Shown: positions 33,299 through 41,041 of the stretch, in pieces
Position numbering within the stretch: position 1 is the first letter of the stretch
Layout: each line of letters begins with the position of its first letter
Assembly: GCA_020846145.1 (NCBI GenBank)
Contig: JADLEL010000037.1
Span: 1-51,581, forward strand
Origin: Pirellulales bacterium
Lineage (GTDB): Bacteria; Planctomycetota; Planctomycetia; Pirellulales; Thermoguttaceae
Direction of reading: 5' to 3'
Length of the DNA: 51,581 bases
Program-made: the position numbers and the translations under genes
Notes under the pieces: generated by a model
The model's database searches: none
Told to the model about the DNA's origin: nothing
The model's input: only the letters and a program-made list of their open reading frames with translations

Positions 33299-35659
33299 CT
33301 ACGGTTCGATCAAATAGGCCTGATTATCGAGGTTCAACAGCACCGGTTCGTCGAAAACGAGGTATTGCGCGACGGCTTTGCCGTTGCGGCGGGCAAGCTC
33401 GAAATACTCGTCGCTGAACTGCTTGACGCGTTTGGGATTGGCCTCTTGGGCTTTGGTAACTTGGGAGTCGATCCACTGCCCACCGCGCTGGTAGAAGGTG
33501 CGATTGCCGACGTTGCGGATGTTTTGTGCGGCCGAGGCGAGTTCCTTCTTGGCGTCCGCGGCGAAGTTCGATGCCTGGCCTCTGCCGCCGTACATCGCGC
33601 CGCCCATGCGGCTCATGTCGAGCCCGGCGAGATCGTCGGCGGCTTTCTCGGCGGGGGCCGAGTGCGCCGCCCCGTAACCATATCCTGCCGGAGCTTGATT
33701 GGCCTGTTGCAGGCTGCCTTTGTAAGCCCGCTGGCCCGCCCCGGCTTGGCCGCCCGATTCGCTCAGCGCGAGCAGCCGTTCGCGGGCGATCGCCGAATTG
33801 GCGGCGAAATCGTGGATCCGCACGTTTTCATCGGCCATGAATGAAGTATAGGGGGTGAGGATTCCGTGCCGCGTGGCGAGTTCGACGAGTTCGCGGACGA
33901 GTTCGTCGTTTTTGCCTTTGAGATCGAGTTCATCGAGAATTTCGCCCACCCGGCGGACGGCCCACAGCTTCTCGATGAAGCCGAAACTGTCGTCGTTGCT
34001 CTTTTCGACGAACGTGGCGGGGAAATCGAACTTCTGCCCGCGCTCGCCGACCTTGCCTTCGACGACGACCTTCGCCGCGCCCGGTTTTTTGTAGCGGCCC
34101 ACGAGCACCAACTGCTCGCCGGCGAACAGATCGATCTCATCCTTGGGATAGACGCGGCCCACGGGACTGCCCTCTTCGGTCCGCAGTTCATCGAAGATGA
34201 ATTGCAATCGTACGCCGGTCAGCACCGGCGATTCGATGCGATGGTAGAGCTTGCTCACGCGGTCTTCGATATCCTCGTTGGGGCGGACGAACTCGCTCTG
34301 GCCGAAATTCTCGCGGACCAACTTATCCAACAGCCGGCTGTTCAAATCGTAGCCCACGCCGAAGGCGAACAGCCGCGCGCGGATTTTGTTGTAGCCCTTC
34401 ACATTGCTCACGATCTGCGGTTCGCTCGTTACGCCGGCGGTGGGCAGGCCGTCGGTGAGGAAAACGATGTAGTTCGGCCGCTGCGAGTCTTGAATTTGGG
34501 CCAGCGCCGTTTTCAGCGCGCCGTCGATATTCGTGCTGCCGCCGGCGTACAGCCCTTCAACGAATCCCAGCGCCGCCTTGCGGGTATCCTCATCGAACCT
34601 TTGCAATTCTGGGCGGAAGGCTTCCACCTGGCTGTCGAAAGCGACGATGTTGAAGGTATCGCCCGGGCGGAGGTTGTTCAGCACGTATTTGAGCGACGCC
34701 TTGACCTGCTCGATCTTCTTGCCGCTCATGCTGCCCGAACGGTCGATGACGAAAACCACCGTTTTCGCCGGCTTGACGCCGTCGTCGGCCTTGATTTCCG
34801 GGCTGGCCAGGAGCAGGAAAAAGCCCTCCTTGTCGCGATCGGGTCGGTAGCTCAAGACGCGGGTGCTGACCTTGCCCTTGCCGACATCGAAAAACAGGCG
34901 GAAATCGCTCCCCGGCACTTCGTTCCTGCTGGTGTAAGAAATGACGGCGTGCTTTTCGTCGGGCCGCTTGATTTCGATGGCGTGCGAGGGGCTATAGACG
35001 TTCTTGATTTCGTCCTGGCTTTCGATAGTCGCCCGCAGGCTGATCTTTTCGGGCGCTTCGGCGGTGTATTTCGCCGTGGAGAGCGGGAAGAGGAAGTCGG
35101 TCAGCCCTTCCTGTTTGCGAAGAAGCTGCGAATAACGCAGCGACACCGTGCGGCTCGCGCCCGGCGGGACGGGAAAAACACTGGTTTTGAACATGCCCGT
35201 GCCGATCCATTCGAGCAAGGCCGGGTCGCGATTCTTGCGGACGATTTCTTCGTACATCCGCCGGGCTTCCTTGGCGTCGAGCAGTTTGGCGGGAAACTCC
35301 TTGCCGTCGATGAGCAAGGTCATCTGTTCGATCGCGCCGTCGTAGGGGAGCGGGAAAACGAACGCCACTTCCAGCGGCCGGCTGCCGTTGTTGACGAAAG
35401 TTTGCGCCACCTGCACCTGGGCGACCTGATCGATCAGCCGGGCTTGAACGTCGAGGTCTTTGATCTTGTAGCTCACCGGAACCGGGGGCGGAGGAGGGTG
35501 GGGAATCGGGTACGGCGGATGCGGCGGCCAAATCACGATCGGCCGCGGCAGTCGAACGTGCTGGTCGGGATCGACCACTACCAAGATCCCCTGCGCGTGC
35601 GCGAATGCCGGGAACACAAAAGCGAAGACCGCCAGCCAGAAAAAAAGGCGTCGAGACAT
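33299..35659 (-). CDS. VIT and von Willebrand A domain protein, exported
   Basis: The product is 786 residues from the ATG at 35659, which has GGAGC upstream and a signal peptide (LFFWLAVFAFVFPAFAHA). After a Pro/His-rich linker comes a VIT domain (YKIKDLDVQARLIDQVAQV, VFPLPYDGAIEQM, about 60-190). A vWA domain follows with MIDAS residues DRSGSMS (about 305) and GGSTNIDGAL (about 370). The C-terminal third is helical and polar, with a Gly/Ala/Gln-rich patch. The order matches inter-alpha-trypsin inhibitor heavy-chain-like proteins, frequent in planctomycetes. vWA domains bind partners through a metal ion; a role in envelope or matrix adhesion is inferred. It converges with the ABC genes. Confidence 0.88.
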   Translation of the reverse strand: MSRRLFFWLAVFAFVFPAFAHAQGILVVVDPDQHVRLPRPIVIWPPHPPYPIPHPPPPPVPVSYKIKDLDVQARLIDQVAQVQVAQTFVNNGSRPLEVAFVFPLPYDGAIEQMTLLIDGKEFPAKLLDAKEARRMYEEIVRKNRDPALLEWIGTGMFKTSVFPVPPGASRTVSLRYSQLLRKQEGLTDFLFPLSTAKYTAEAPEKISLRATIESQDEIKNVYSPSHAIEIKRPDEKHAVISYTSRNEVPGSDFRLFFDVGKGKVSTRVLSYRPDRDKEGFFLLLASPEIKADDGVKPAKTVVFVIDRSGSMSGKKIEQVKASLKYVLNNLRPGDTFNIVAFDSQVEAFRPELQRFDEDTRKAALGFVEGLYAGGSTNIDGALKTALAQIQDSQRPNYIVFLTDGLPTAGVTSEPQIVSNVKGYNKIRARLFAFGVGYDLNSRLLDKLVRENFGQSEFVRPNEDIEDRVSKLYHRIESPVLTGVRLQFIFDELRTEEGSPVGRVYPKDEIDLFAGEQLVLVGRYKKPGAAKVVVEGKVGERGQKFDFPATFVEKSNDDSFGFIEKLWAVRRVGEILDELDLKGKNDELVRELVELATRHGILTPYTSFMADENVRIHDFAANSAIARERLLALSESGGQAGAGQRAYKGSLQQANQAPAGYGYGAAHSAPAEKAADDLAGLDMSRMGGAMYGGRGQASNFAADAKKELASAAQNIRNVGNRTFYQRGGQWIDSQVTKAQEANPKRVKQFSDEYFELARRNGKAVAQYLVFDEPVLLNLDNQAYLIEP

Positions 35660-35881
35660 AATTTTGCTCCTTGAATAAAGATGGCCCTTCATCGGCTCTT
35701 TTCCCCTGAATGCAGTATAACCAAATCCCCACATTAAAGACGTAACGAGTTTGTAAATAGTTTTCTCAAACAAGGAACAAGCACTAATCAATTTTTTCCA
35801 TCCACTTCCCTATCACCCCCCAACGGGTGCATGGATGTCCTCTCTGGAAATCTAGGTAAACTGTCCGCTCCGAAAAGCCCG

Positions 35882-35899
35882 GGAAAAACGCGTTTTTCC
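35882..35899. promoter_or_regulatory. 18-bp perfect palindrome upstream of the ACT gene
   Basis: GGAAAAACG joined directly to CGTTTTTCC is perfectly self-complementary. It lies 9 bp before the -35 box described next, a natural position for a dimeric activator or repressor. Confidence 0.5.
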
Positions 35900-35908
35900 G
35901 ATGCCGAT

Positions 35909-35936
35909 TTGACCTAGGGGCGGTTTTGAATATGAT
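35909..35936 (+). promoter_or_regulatory. Sigma-70-like promoter of the ACT gene
   Basis: TTGACC (35909-35914), 16 bp, and TATGAT (35931-35936) form a strong promoter. RNA would begin near 35943, where a small hairpin GGCGG-TTCTTT-CCGCC (35943-35958) followed by T-rich sequence would form the 5' end of a leader of about 170 nt. Confidence 0.65.
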
Positions 35937-36112
35937 CCTATTGGCGGTTCTTTCCGCCGTTTTCTAGCTGTTTTTTTCAGTTAGAGGTTGCGAGATGAAG
36001 GAACTGGCTCTGAACCAAAGTGCCCAGCTTCGCAGGACGGACCGTCCGCGGAAGGCAACTATCTTCGACGGCAACCTCGGTCAATTTTTTCTTTAGAGAA
36101 AGGGTGAATGCC

Positions 36113-36574
36113 ATGCAAACGGTCAAGCAGCTTTCGGTTTCGTTGGTCAACAAACCCGGTCGTCTCGCCGACATGCTCGCGTCGTTAGCGAAGGAGAAGG
36201 TGAATTTTCAGGCGCTGTGCGTGATGGATTCCGGCGGACGGGGGATGGTGCGGTTCGTGCCCGACAACGTCGAATCGGCCATTGCCGTGCTCGGCCTGAT
36301 GAACGTCCGCTACGAAATCAACGATGTGCTGCTGGCCGAATTGCCCAACCAGCCGGGCGGATTCCGGCACCTTTGCGAGCGGTTGGCGACGGAACATCTG
36401 AATATCGACTATGCTTATTGCTCTTTCAACTCCAGCGGCAAGACCAAAGGAGGCGTTTCGGCGGTGATCAAAGTCAACGATTTGGCGAAGGCGCAGCGGA
36501 TCATCGGCGTTACGGTCAACGGACGGAAAAAACGCCTGCCCATGCGCCGGCCGGTGAAAGTCGCCTTGGGCTGA
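36113..36574 (+). CDS. Tandem ACT-domain regulatory protein
   Basis: The product is 153 residues from the ATG at 36113, after GAAAGGGTG; an upstream frame to 36020 has no such site. Two ACT domains are seen: VKQLSVSLVNKPGRLADML (residues 3-70) and NDVLLAELPNQPGGFRHLC (about 72-145), each with the Pro-Gly-x-Leu/Phe turn that binds amino acids. The C-terminus is basic (GRKKRLPMRRPVK). ACT-only proteins sense amino acids and regulate biosynthetic enzymes or genes, often for branched-chain or aromatic amino acids; the partner is not next door. Palindrome, promoter and leader hairpin upstream suggest the gene is itself regulated. Confidence 0.8.
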   Translation: MQTVKQLSVSLVNKPGRLADMLASLAKEKVNFQALCVMDSGGRGMVRFVPDNVESAIAVLGLMNVRYEINDVLLAELPNQPGGFRHLCERLATEHLNIDYAYCSFNSSGKTKGGVSAVIKVNDLAKAQRIIGVTVNGRKKRLPMRRPVKVALG

Positions 36575-36705
36575 TCGGTTTTCGATTCTTTACGTGGGAA
36601 GCGGAAAATTAAACCACGAAATACACGAAACACACGAAAAGGTGAAAGGGGCTTTTGCGGAAAGAAGAACTTGCCCCGTTTGCGCGATTTCGCCAAGTCC
36701 CCGCC

Positions 36706-36728
36706 CCCCTCTCCCAATGGGAGAGGGG
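36706..36728 (+). terminator. Hairpin after the ACT gene
   Basis: CCCCTCTCCC and GGGAGAGGGG form a perfect 10-bp stem with a 3-nt loop, followed by AAAAATTCTTGTTTTTT. It lies 131 bp after the ACT stop. It may be a terminator or a dispersed hairpin repeat. Confidence 0.45.
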
Positions 36729-36814
36729 AAAAATTCTTGTTTTTTGCTCTTGCCCGAAGCGTTCGTTTTCGGGACACTACCGCCCCTTATCGGGCAAATG
36801 AACTTGGATTTTTC

Positions 36815-37444
36815 ATGCGCGGGACTTTTCTAAGCTGCGGAATCGTGATGCTGCTGGCCGGATGCGCCGATCCGGGGACGACGCAATATGCATTAGGGCC
36901 GAATTTGCAACCGATCTCTCTTGAGCAGACGAGCCTGGGCAATCCGCTCTTCGTGCCGATCACCGATCCGCAATGCGTGTCGGATATGACGGCCGAAGTG
37001 ATCGGCGACTATTTCAAGATCGCCTTCGAGCAGCCGGTCCATCAGGTCGGCAACACGCTCACCGAGGGGCACCTCGAGACGATTCCCGAAGTCAGCCCCA
37101 CGCTTTTGGAACCTTGGCGGACCGACACCGCGAGCATCGACCAGCGATTGGAAAACACGCTGCAAACCTATCGCCGCCGGGCGACGGTGCGGATTCTGCC
37201 GGGCGAAACCGGCTATTGGATCGACGTGGCCGTCTTCCTCGAATTGGCCGATTTGCCCAAGCCCGAACAAGCTTCGGCCGGCGCGGCCACCTTCCGCTAC
37301 GACAGCAGCCTGAATCGCGTGGAGAATCCGGTCGGCGGCGAAATCGCGGCGCAAGGTTGGATTCCCAAAGGCCGCGACGCCGTGCTCGAACAGCGCATAT
37401 TGGGGCATTTGCAGTTTCGGGCGCAAGAGTTGCGCGGAAGATAG
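36815..37444 (+). CDS. Hypothetical lipoprotein
   Basis: The product is 209 residues from the ATG at 36815. The leader SCGIVMLLAGC contains a lipobox, so Cys is lipidated and the protein membrane-anchored. The mature part has no domain I recognise. It contains Arg-rich YRRRATVRILPGETGYWIDV followed by VFLELADLPKP, and a FRYDSSLNRVENPVGGEI strand region, suggesting a beta-rich periplasmic domain. Longer frames begin in the hairpin region and lack a signal at their start. The neighbour downstream is convergent. A role in cell-envelope assembly is only a guess from location. Confidence 0.7.
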   Translation: MRGTFLSCGIVMLLAGCADPGTTQYALGPNLQPISLEQTSLGNPLFVPITDPQCVSDMTAEVIGDYFKIAFEQPVHQVGNTLTEGHLETIPEVSPTLLEPWRTDTASIDQRLENTLQTYRRRATVRILPGETGYWIDVAVFLELADLPKPEQASAGAATFRYDSSLNRVENPVGGEIAAQGWIPKGRDAVLEQRILGHLQFRAQELRGR

Positions 37445-37508
37445 GCGTAATCGAGAAACGCCAACCGCCGGGAGAACCGGCGGAGTGGGGAGCGAACGGC
37501 GAATAAAA

Positions 37509-38027
37509 TTAGCGCGCGGTCTTTTTGCCGCTTTTATTCTGACTGTTCAAAAGCTTTTGCAATTCTTGCTCGGCTTTTTCCATGGTCTTGATGCCCGCCT
37601 TGCCCGGAACCACCTTGATCGTTTTCTTGGTGGGCTTCGTCAGGGTGACGCCCTTGTTGTTTTTATCTCTTTTAGCCGCCTGATACGCCCTGTCGGCCGA
37701 TTTGTATTCGTCCTCGATGCTTTTTTTCAGAGATTTCAAACTCGAAGCGGTTACGATCTGATAGTCGATGCCCACTTGGACGATGCTGTAGGTTTCGTTC
37801 GATTTGGCGGCGCCCGGAGCGCCATGCGGCGCCATGCCCGGCGCCATCATGCCCGGTTGCATCACGCCCCCTTGCATCGTCCCGGCTTGCTTCTTTCCGG
37901 TTTGCGTCTTAGTCCGCTGAGGTTGTCCTTGCAGCGTCATTTGTCCCGCCGCATCCTCGATGAAAGCAACCAGGGGAATTGCCAGCGCGAAACAAATCGC
38001 CGCGATAGATTTTCGGTGCGATGACAT
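37509..38027 (-). CDS. Secreted Lys/Gln-rich hypothetical protein
   Basis: The 172-residue product has a signal peptide (SIAAICFALAIPLVAFIEDAAG), then a Met/Gly/Pro/Gln-rich disordered segment (GGVMQPGMMAPGMAPHGAPG). A Lys-rich helical part follows (SLKKSIEDEYKSADRAYQAAKRD, then MEKAEQELQKLLNSQNKSGKK). I do not recognise a family. The net charge is strongly positive, so it could bind nucleic acid, anionic polymers or the envelope. It converges with the lipoprotein gene at 36815-37444. Confidence 0.6.
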   Translation of the reverse strand: MSSHRKSIAAICFALAIPLVAFIEDAAGQMTLQGQPQRTKTQTGKKQAGTMQGGVMQPGMMAPGMAPHGAPGAAKSNETYSIVQVGIDYQIVTASSLKSLKKSIEDEYKSADRAYQAAKRDKNNKGVTLTKPTKKTIKVVPGKAGIKTMEKAEQELQKLLNSQNKSGKKTAR

Positions 38028-38270
38028 AACGAACTCCTTGAAATAGGGGTGAAAAAATCACCCATAATCCATGTCCACTCCCTTCATCCTATCATTATGG
38101 ATGACGGATCGCAAGCAATGAATCGTGGATTGCGAAATCACACCCCCTAATATAGCTATTTGCATAAATGCTATGTTTGTGTGAGGGGAAGCGTCGCTTC
38201 ATTTCGAAACAAAATCCCTGCTTGCGGGTGGAATAGCTCAATTGCCCGTGGCGGGAGCGGAGAAAAAACC

Positions 38271-38951
38271 ATGTTGATTCGATTATCCTTGAGCCGATGC
38301 GTGCTCGTCGCGAGCATGGCGTTTTTCGGAATATCTTTATCACGGGGGCAGGACGATTCCTCGGCCGTACTTTGGCGGTATTATCCTCCCTTGAAGATTG
38401 GAACGCGGGAAATCGGCGAAGTCAATGGCGTCTATCGCCCCGAACCGGCCGTAGAGCTACCGGGGGATGCCGCTGAGGACTTGCCAGCGGAAGCAAGGCC
38501 TCGATACGCAACTCCGCATTCGCGTCTCGATCCGCAATTCGATTCCGAAACGCGGCCTTCCTGGACGCCGGAAACTTACGTCAAGCCGTATTTCACCCGG
38601 CAAAGCTACGATTATCCGACTTTCAATGAACCGCTGTACCGGCTCGAACCGGTTAACAAAGCAAAGATCGACAGGCCGCTTTACGACGCCCCGGACATTT
38701 ACAAACCGTACTACACGCGGGAATATACCGAGGGGCCGGCGGAAGTCGCGCCGACCCTCGCCGCGCCGGACTACCGACGCCCGGATTACGTCATCGAACC
38801 GTATCGGCCTCCGGTCGAAAGGGCGCCGACGGTCGATCGTTCGGGAACCGATTACCATCCCGAGGCCTACCGCGGCCCCGTCTATCGGCCCGACGAATAC
38901 CGGCCCCCGCGTCAACTGCCGCCGGAATACATGCCGCCGCCGAGAGAATAA
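38271..38951 (+). CDS. Secreted Tyr/Pro/Arg-rich hypothetical protein
   Basis: The product is 226 residues from the ATG at 38271, after GGGAGCGGAG. Signal peptide: LVASMAFFGISLSRG. The mature chain is almost wholly low-complexity, with recurring Tyr-Pro and Arg-Pro-x-Tyr units (SYDYPTFNEPLYRLEP, DIYKPYYTREY, YRRPDYVIEPYRPP, YHPEAYRGPVYRPDEYRPP). No folded domain is recognisable. Such Tyr/Pro-rich secreted chains can act as structural or adhesive envelope components; this is inference. It stands alone between non-coding stretches. Confidence 0.6.
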   Translation: MLIRLSLSRCVLVASMAFFGISLSRGQDDSSAVLWRYYPPLKIGTREIGEVNGVYRPEPAVELPGDAAEDLPAEARPRYATPHSRLDPQFDSETRPSWTPETYVKPYFTRQSYDYPTFNEPLYRLEPVNKAKIDRPLYDAPDIYKPYYTREYTEGPAEVAPTLAAPDYRRPDYVIEPYRPPVERAPTVDRSGTDYHPEAYRGPVYRPDEYRPPRQLPPEYMPPPRE

Positions 38952-39067
38952 TATGGAGTAGGAAGCAGGTCTCTTTGCCGTTTCTTGCGAGCATTCACTC
39001 CGACGGTTATACTGAACGAGATTGGCATTGAGTTCTTAGATTACCCTAGCTATGGGGGTGAACATCC

Positions 39068-39286
39068 ATGACTGCTTTATTGGAATCGGCTTTTACCGAA
39101 GCCGGAAAACTCTCGCCGGCGGAGCAAGACGTTTTAGCGGCTCGTCTTCTCGCCGAGTTGAAAGACGAAGATGAGTTCGACCGGACTATTGCCGCCACGG
39201 CCGACAAACTGGCGATGCTAGCCAATGAAGCGCTTGCCGAGCATCGCGCGGGCCAGACTCAAAGGCTGGACCCGGACCAACTATGA
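39068..39286 (+). CDS. Putative antitoxin
   Basis: The 72-residue acidic protein (MTALLESAFTEAGKLSPAEQ, then DVLAARLLAELKDEDEFDRT) resembles small antitoxins paired with ParE/RelE-type toxins, with a helical N-terminus and a flexible C-terminal toxin-binding tail. Its stop overlaps the start of the toxin gene (ATGA at 39283), the usual order and coupling of type II modules. It should neutralise the toxin and, with it, repress the operon. No separate DNA-binding domain is obvious. Confidence 0.7.
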   Translation: MTALLESAFTEAGKLSPAEQDVLAARLLAELKDEDEFDRTIAATADKLAMLANEALAEHRAGQTQRLDPDQL

Positions 39287-39552
39287 CATCTTACACCACG
39301 CGACAGTTCCGCCGGCTCTTCGCCGCACTGCCGCGCAAAGTTCGGTTTCAAGCGAGGCAGGCATACCGGTTATTTCGTGAAAATCCGGCCCATCCCGGCT
39401 TGCACTTCAAACGCGTGTATGATGAACCGCCCACGTATTCTGCTCGCGTCGGCATCGGCTACCGTGCCGTAGGAGTGCTCGACGGCGACGCCATCGCTTG
39501 GTTTTGGATCGGTTCTCACGCAAAATACGATCGACTCTTGGAGCAACTCTAA
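39283..39552 (+). CDS. Putative ParE/RelE-superfamily toxin
   Basis: The 89-residue basic protein has the ParE/RelE-like order: helices with TRQFRRLFAALPRKVRFQARQAY, then strands (LHFKRVYDEPPTYSARVGIGYRAVGVL) and an aromatic end (AWFWIGSHAKYDRLLEQL). RelE-type members cleave mRNA at the ribosome and ParE-type poison gyrase; the sequence alone does not decide. The gene overlaps the antitoxin by 4 bp and stops 8 bp from the convergent URO-D-like gene, so it probably has no dedicated terminator. Confidence 0.72.
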   Translation: MTSYTTRQFRRLFAALPRKVRFQARQAYRLFRENPAHPGLHFKRVYDEPPTYSARVGIGYRAVGVLDGDAIAWFWIGSHAKYDRLLEQL

Positions 39553-39560
39553 CCCAGCTA

Positions 39561-40820
39561 TCATCTCTCTTCACGAAATGCCTCGTAGAGCGCCACAAGA
39601 TTTTCGGCGGGGGTGTTGGCCTGGATATTGTGGACGGAGTTGAAGACGAATCCGCCGCCGGAGCCGAAAATGGCGATTCGCTCGCGGACTTCCTTGCGAA
39701 TTTCCTCCGGCGTGCCGAAGGGGAGCGTTTTTTGGGTATCCACGCCGCCGCCCCAGAAGGTCAAACGGCCGCCGAATTTCTCCTTCAGAGTCTTGGGGTC
39801 CATGCCCACCGCCGAGCATTGCACGGGATTGAGGATGTCGAAGCCCGCCTCGATGATGTCCGGCAGCAACAAAACCACCGATCCGCACGAGTGGATGAAC
39901 GTTTTCCACGGCGTGTGCTCGTGAATCCAATCGTTCACCTTTCGATGGAACGGCAGGAACAGCTTGCGATAGTTGTTCGGGCTGATGAAGGGGCCGCTTT
40001 GCGTGCCGAAATCGGTGCCGGTCACGAAGATCGCCGAAATGCGGTCGCCCACCGCGTCGTAAAGTTTCGACAAATTCGCCAGTCCGATCTCGCACTGACG
40101 GCGGAAGACTTCATAGACGAAATCGAACCGCGAAACGGTGCTCATGTACCATTCGGCGACGTCGCGGATTCCTTTGGGATGCTTCATCCACGGGGCCGGC
40201 ACCAGGGCGATGTCGCCGAACGCCGTGCCGCCGAAATTCGCCACGATCGCTCGATCGCTCGCTTTCCGCAGCCGGTCGGCCGCGGCGGCGAAATACTGCA
40301 AATCCGCATCCGCAATCGGCCCGAATTCTTCGAGGTTGTCCGCGGGCTTCAACTGCTCGTCGTCGATCGGCTCCTGGCGGCGGATCGAATCGAAGTAATA
40401 GCCCCCCCTCGGCATCCGCCCGCTGGCCGGAACCGATCGGTCCCCTTCGGGATACATCAGGATATCGCCGTTCGGTTCGGGATCGGTGTTGAAACCGGCG
40501 GGCACGAGGACCGGCGTGCCGTCGAAAATCGTCCAGGGCTTCCACCCGCTATTCTCGAAGCCGAACATCGTTTTCCGACCGCCCAACCCCACAACGTCGA
40601 GTTCGAGGGCGTCCTGCAAGTCCGGGGCGATCTCGCCGAGCATCTGGTACGGCTCGGTGACTTTAACCGGCGTGCCGGGCGGATCGAGCTTTAGGGCCTG
40701 CCGCAGTTTGTAAACGCTCGTAACGTGCATGCCCGACACGGGAGTGCCGCCCAAATCGAGCGGAACGCGGTCGGGTTGTCGATGGCTGAGGGCGGCTTCA
40801 ACGCGCTGTCGGGAATTCAT
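39561..40820 (-). CDS. Uroporphyrinogen decarboxylase-superfamily protein
   Basis: The 419-residue product begins NSRQRVEAALSHRQPDRVP, the standard start of URO-D/MtaA-type proteins. It keeps the barrel segments KTFIHSCGSVVLLLPDIIEAG and NPVQCSAVGMDPKTLKEKFG, where His, Cys and the later Cys could bind zinc as in corrinoid methyltransferases, and ends with the family's FVFNSVHNIQANTPAENL. The enzyme of haem synthesis lacks those Cys ligands and is shorter, so methyl transfer or an uncharacterised activity is likelier. No corrinoid protein gene is adjacent. It lies divergent from the sugar porter, with a shared 220-bp upstream region. Confidence 0.75.
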   Translation of the reverse strand: MNSRQRVEAALSHRQPDRVPLDLGGTPVSGMHVTSVYKLRQALKLDPPGTPVKVTEPYQMLGEIAPDLQDALELDVVGLGGRKTMFGFENSGWKPWTIFDGTPVLVPAGFNTDPEPNGDILMYPEGDRSVPASGRMPRGGYYFDSIRRQEPIDDEQLKPADNLEEFGPIADADLQYFAAAADRLRKASDRAIVANFGGTAFGDIALVPAPWMKHPKGIRDVAEWYMSTVSRFDFVYEVFRRQCEIGLANLSKLYDAVGDRISAIFVTGTDFGTQSGPFISPNNYRKLFLPFHRKVNDWIHEHTPWKTFIHSCGSVVLLLPDIIEAGFDILNPVQCSAVGMDPKTLKEKFGGRLTFWGGGVDTQKTLPFGTPEEIRKEVRERIAIFGSGGGFVFNSVHNIQANTPAENLVALYEAFREER

Positions 40821-40945
40821 GGGTCAAGCAAAAGGCTGGAGAAAAAAGAAAGAACCATTTAGCCCCAGGTGAATACACCGGGAGGATTATGTCGGATTAT
40901 TGCATAAATACCAATCGGCTACCATTGGATTCTTTTCCGCGGCAC

Positions 40946-40974
40946 TTGTCAAGTATCGTCGCGTAAGGGATTAT
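40946..40974 (+). promoter_or_regulatory. Sigma-70-like promoter of the sugar porter
   Basis: TTGTCA (40946-40951), 17 bp, and GATTAT (40969-40974) suit transcription towards the sugar porter. AAATCC-GCCGA-GGATTT (40980-40996), around the predicted RNA start, is a small inverted repeat that could be an operator. Confidence 0.5.
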
Positions 40975-41041
40975 AGGGAAAATCCGCCGAGGATTTCGGC
41001 CGAATAATATGTCCCGCCTCATTAACACCGGGAACTTTCCC

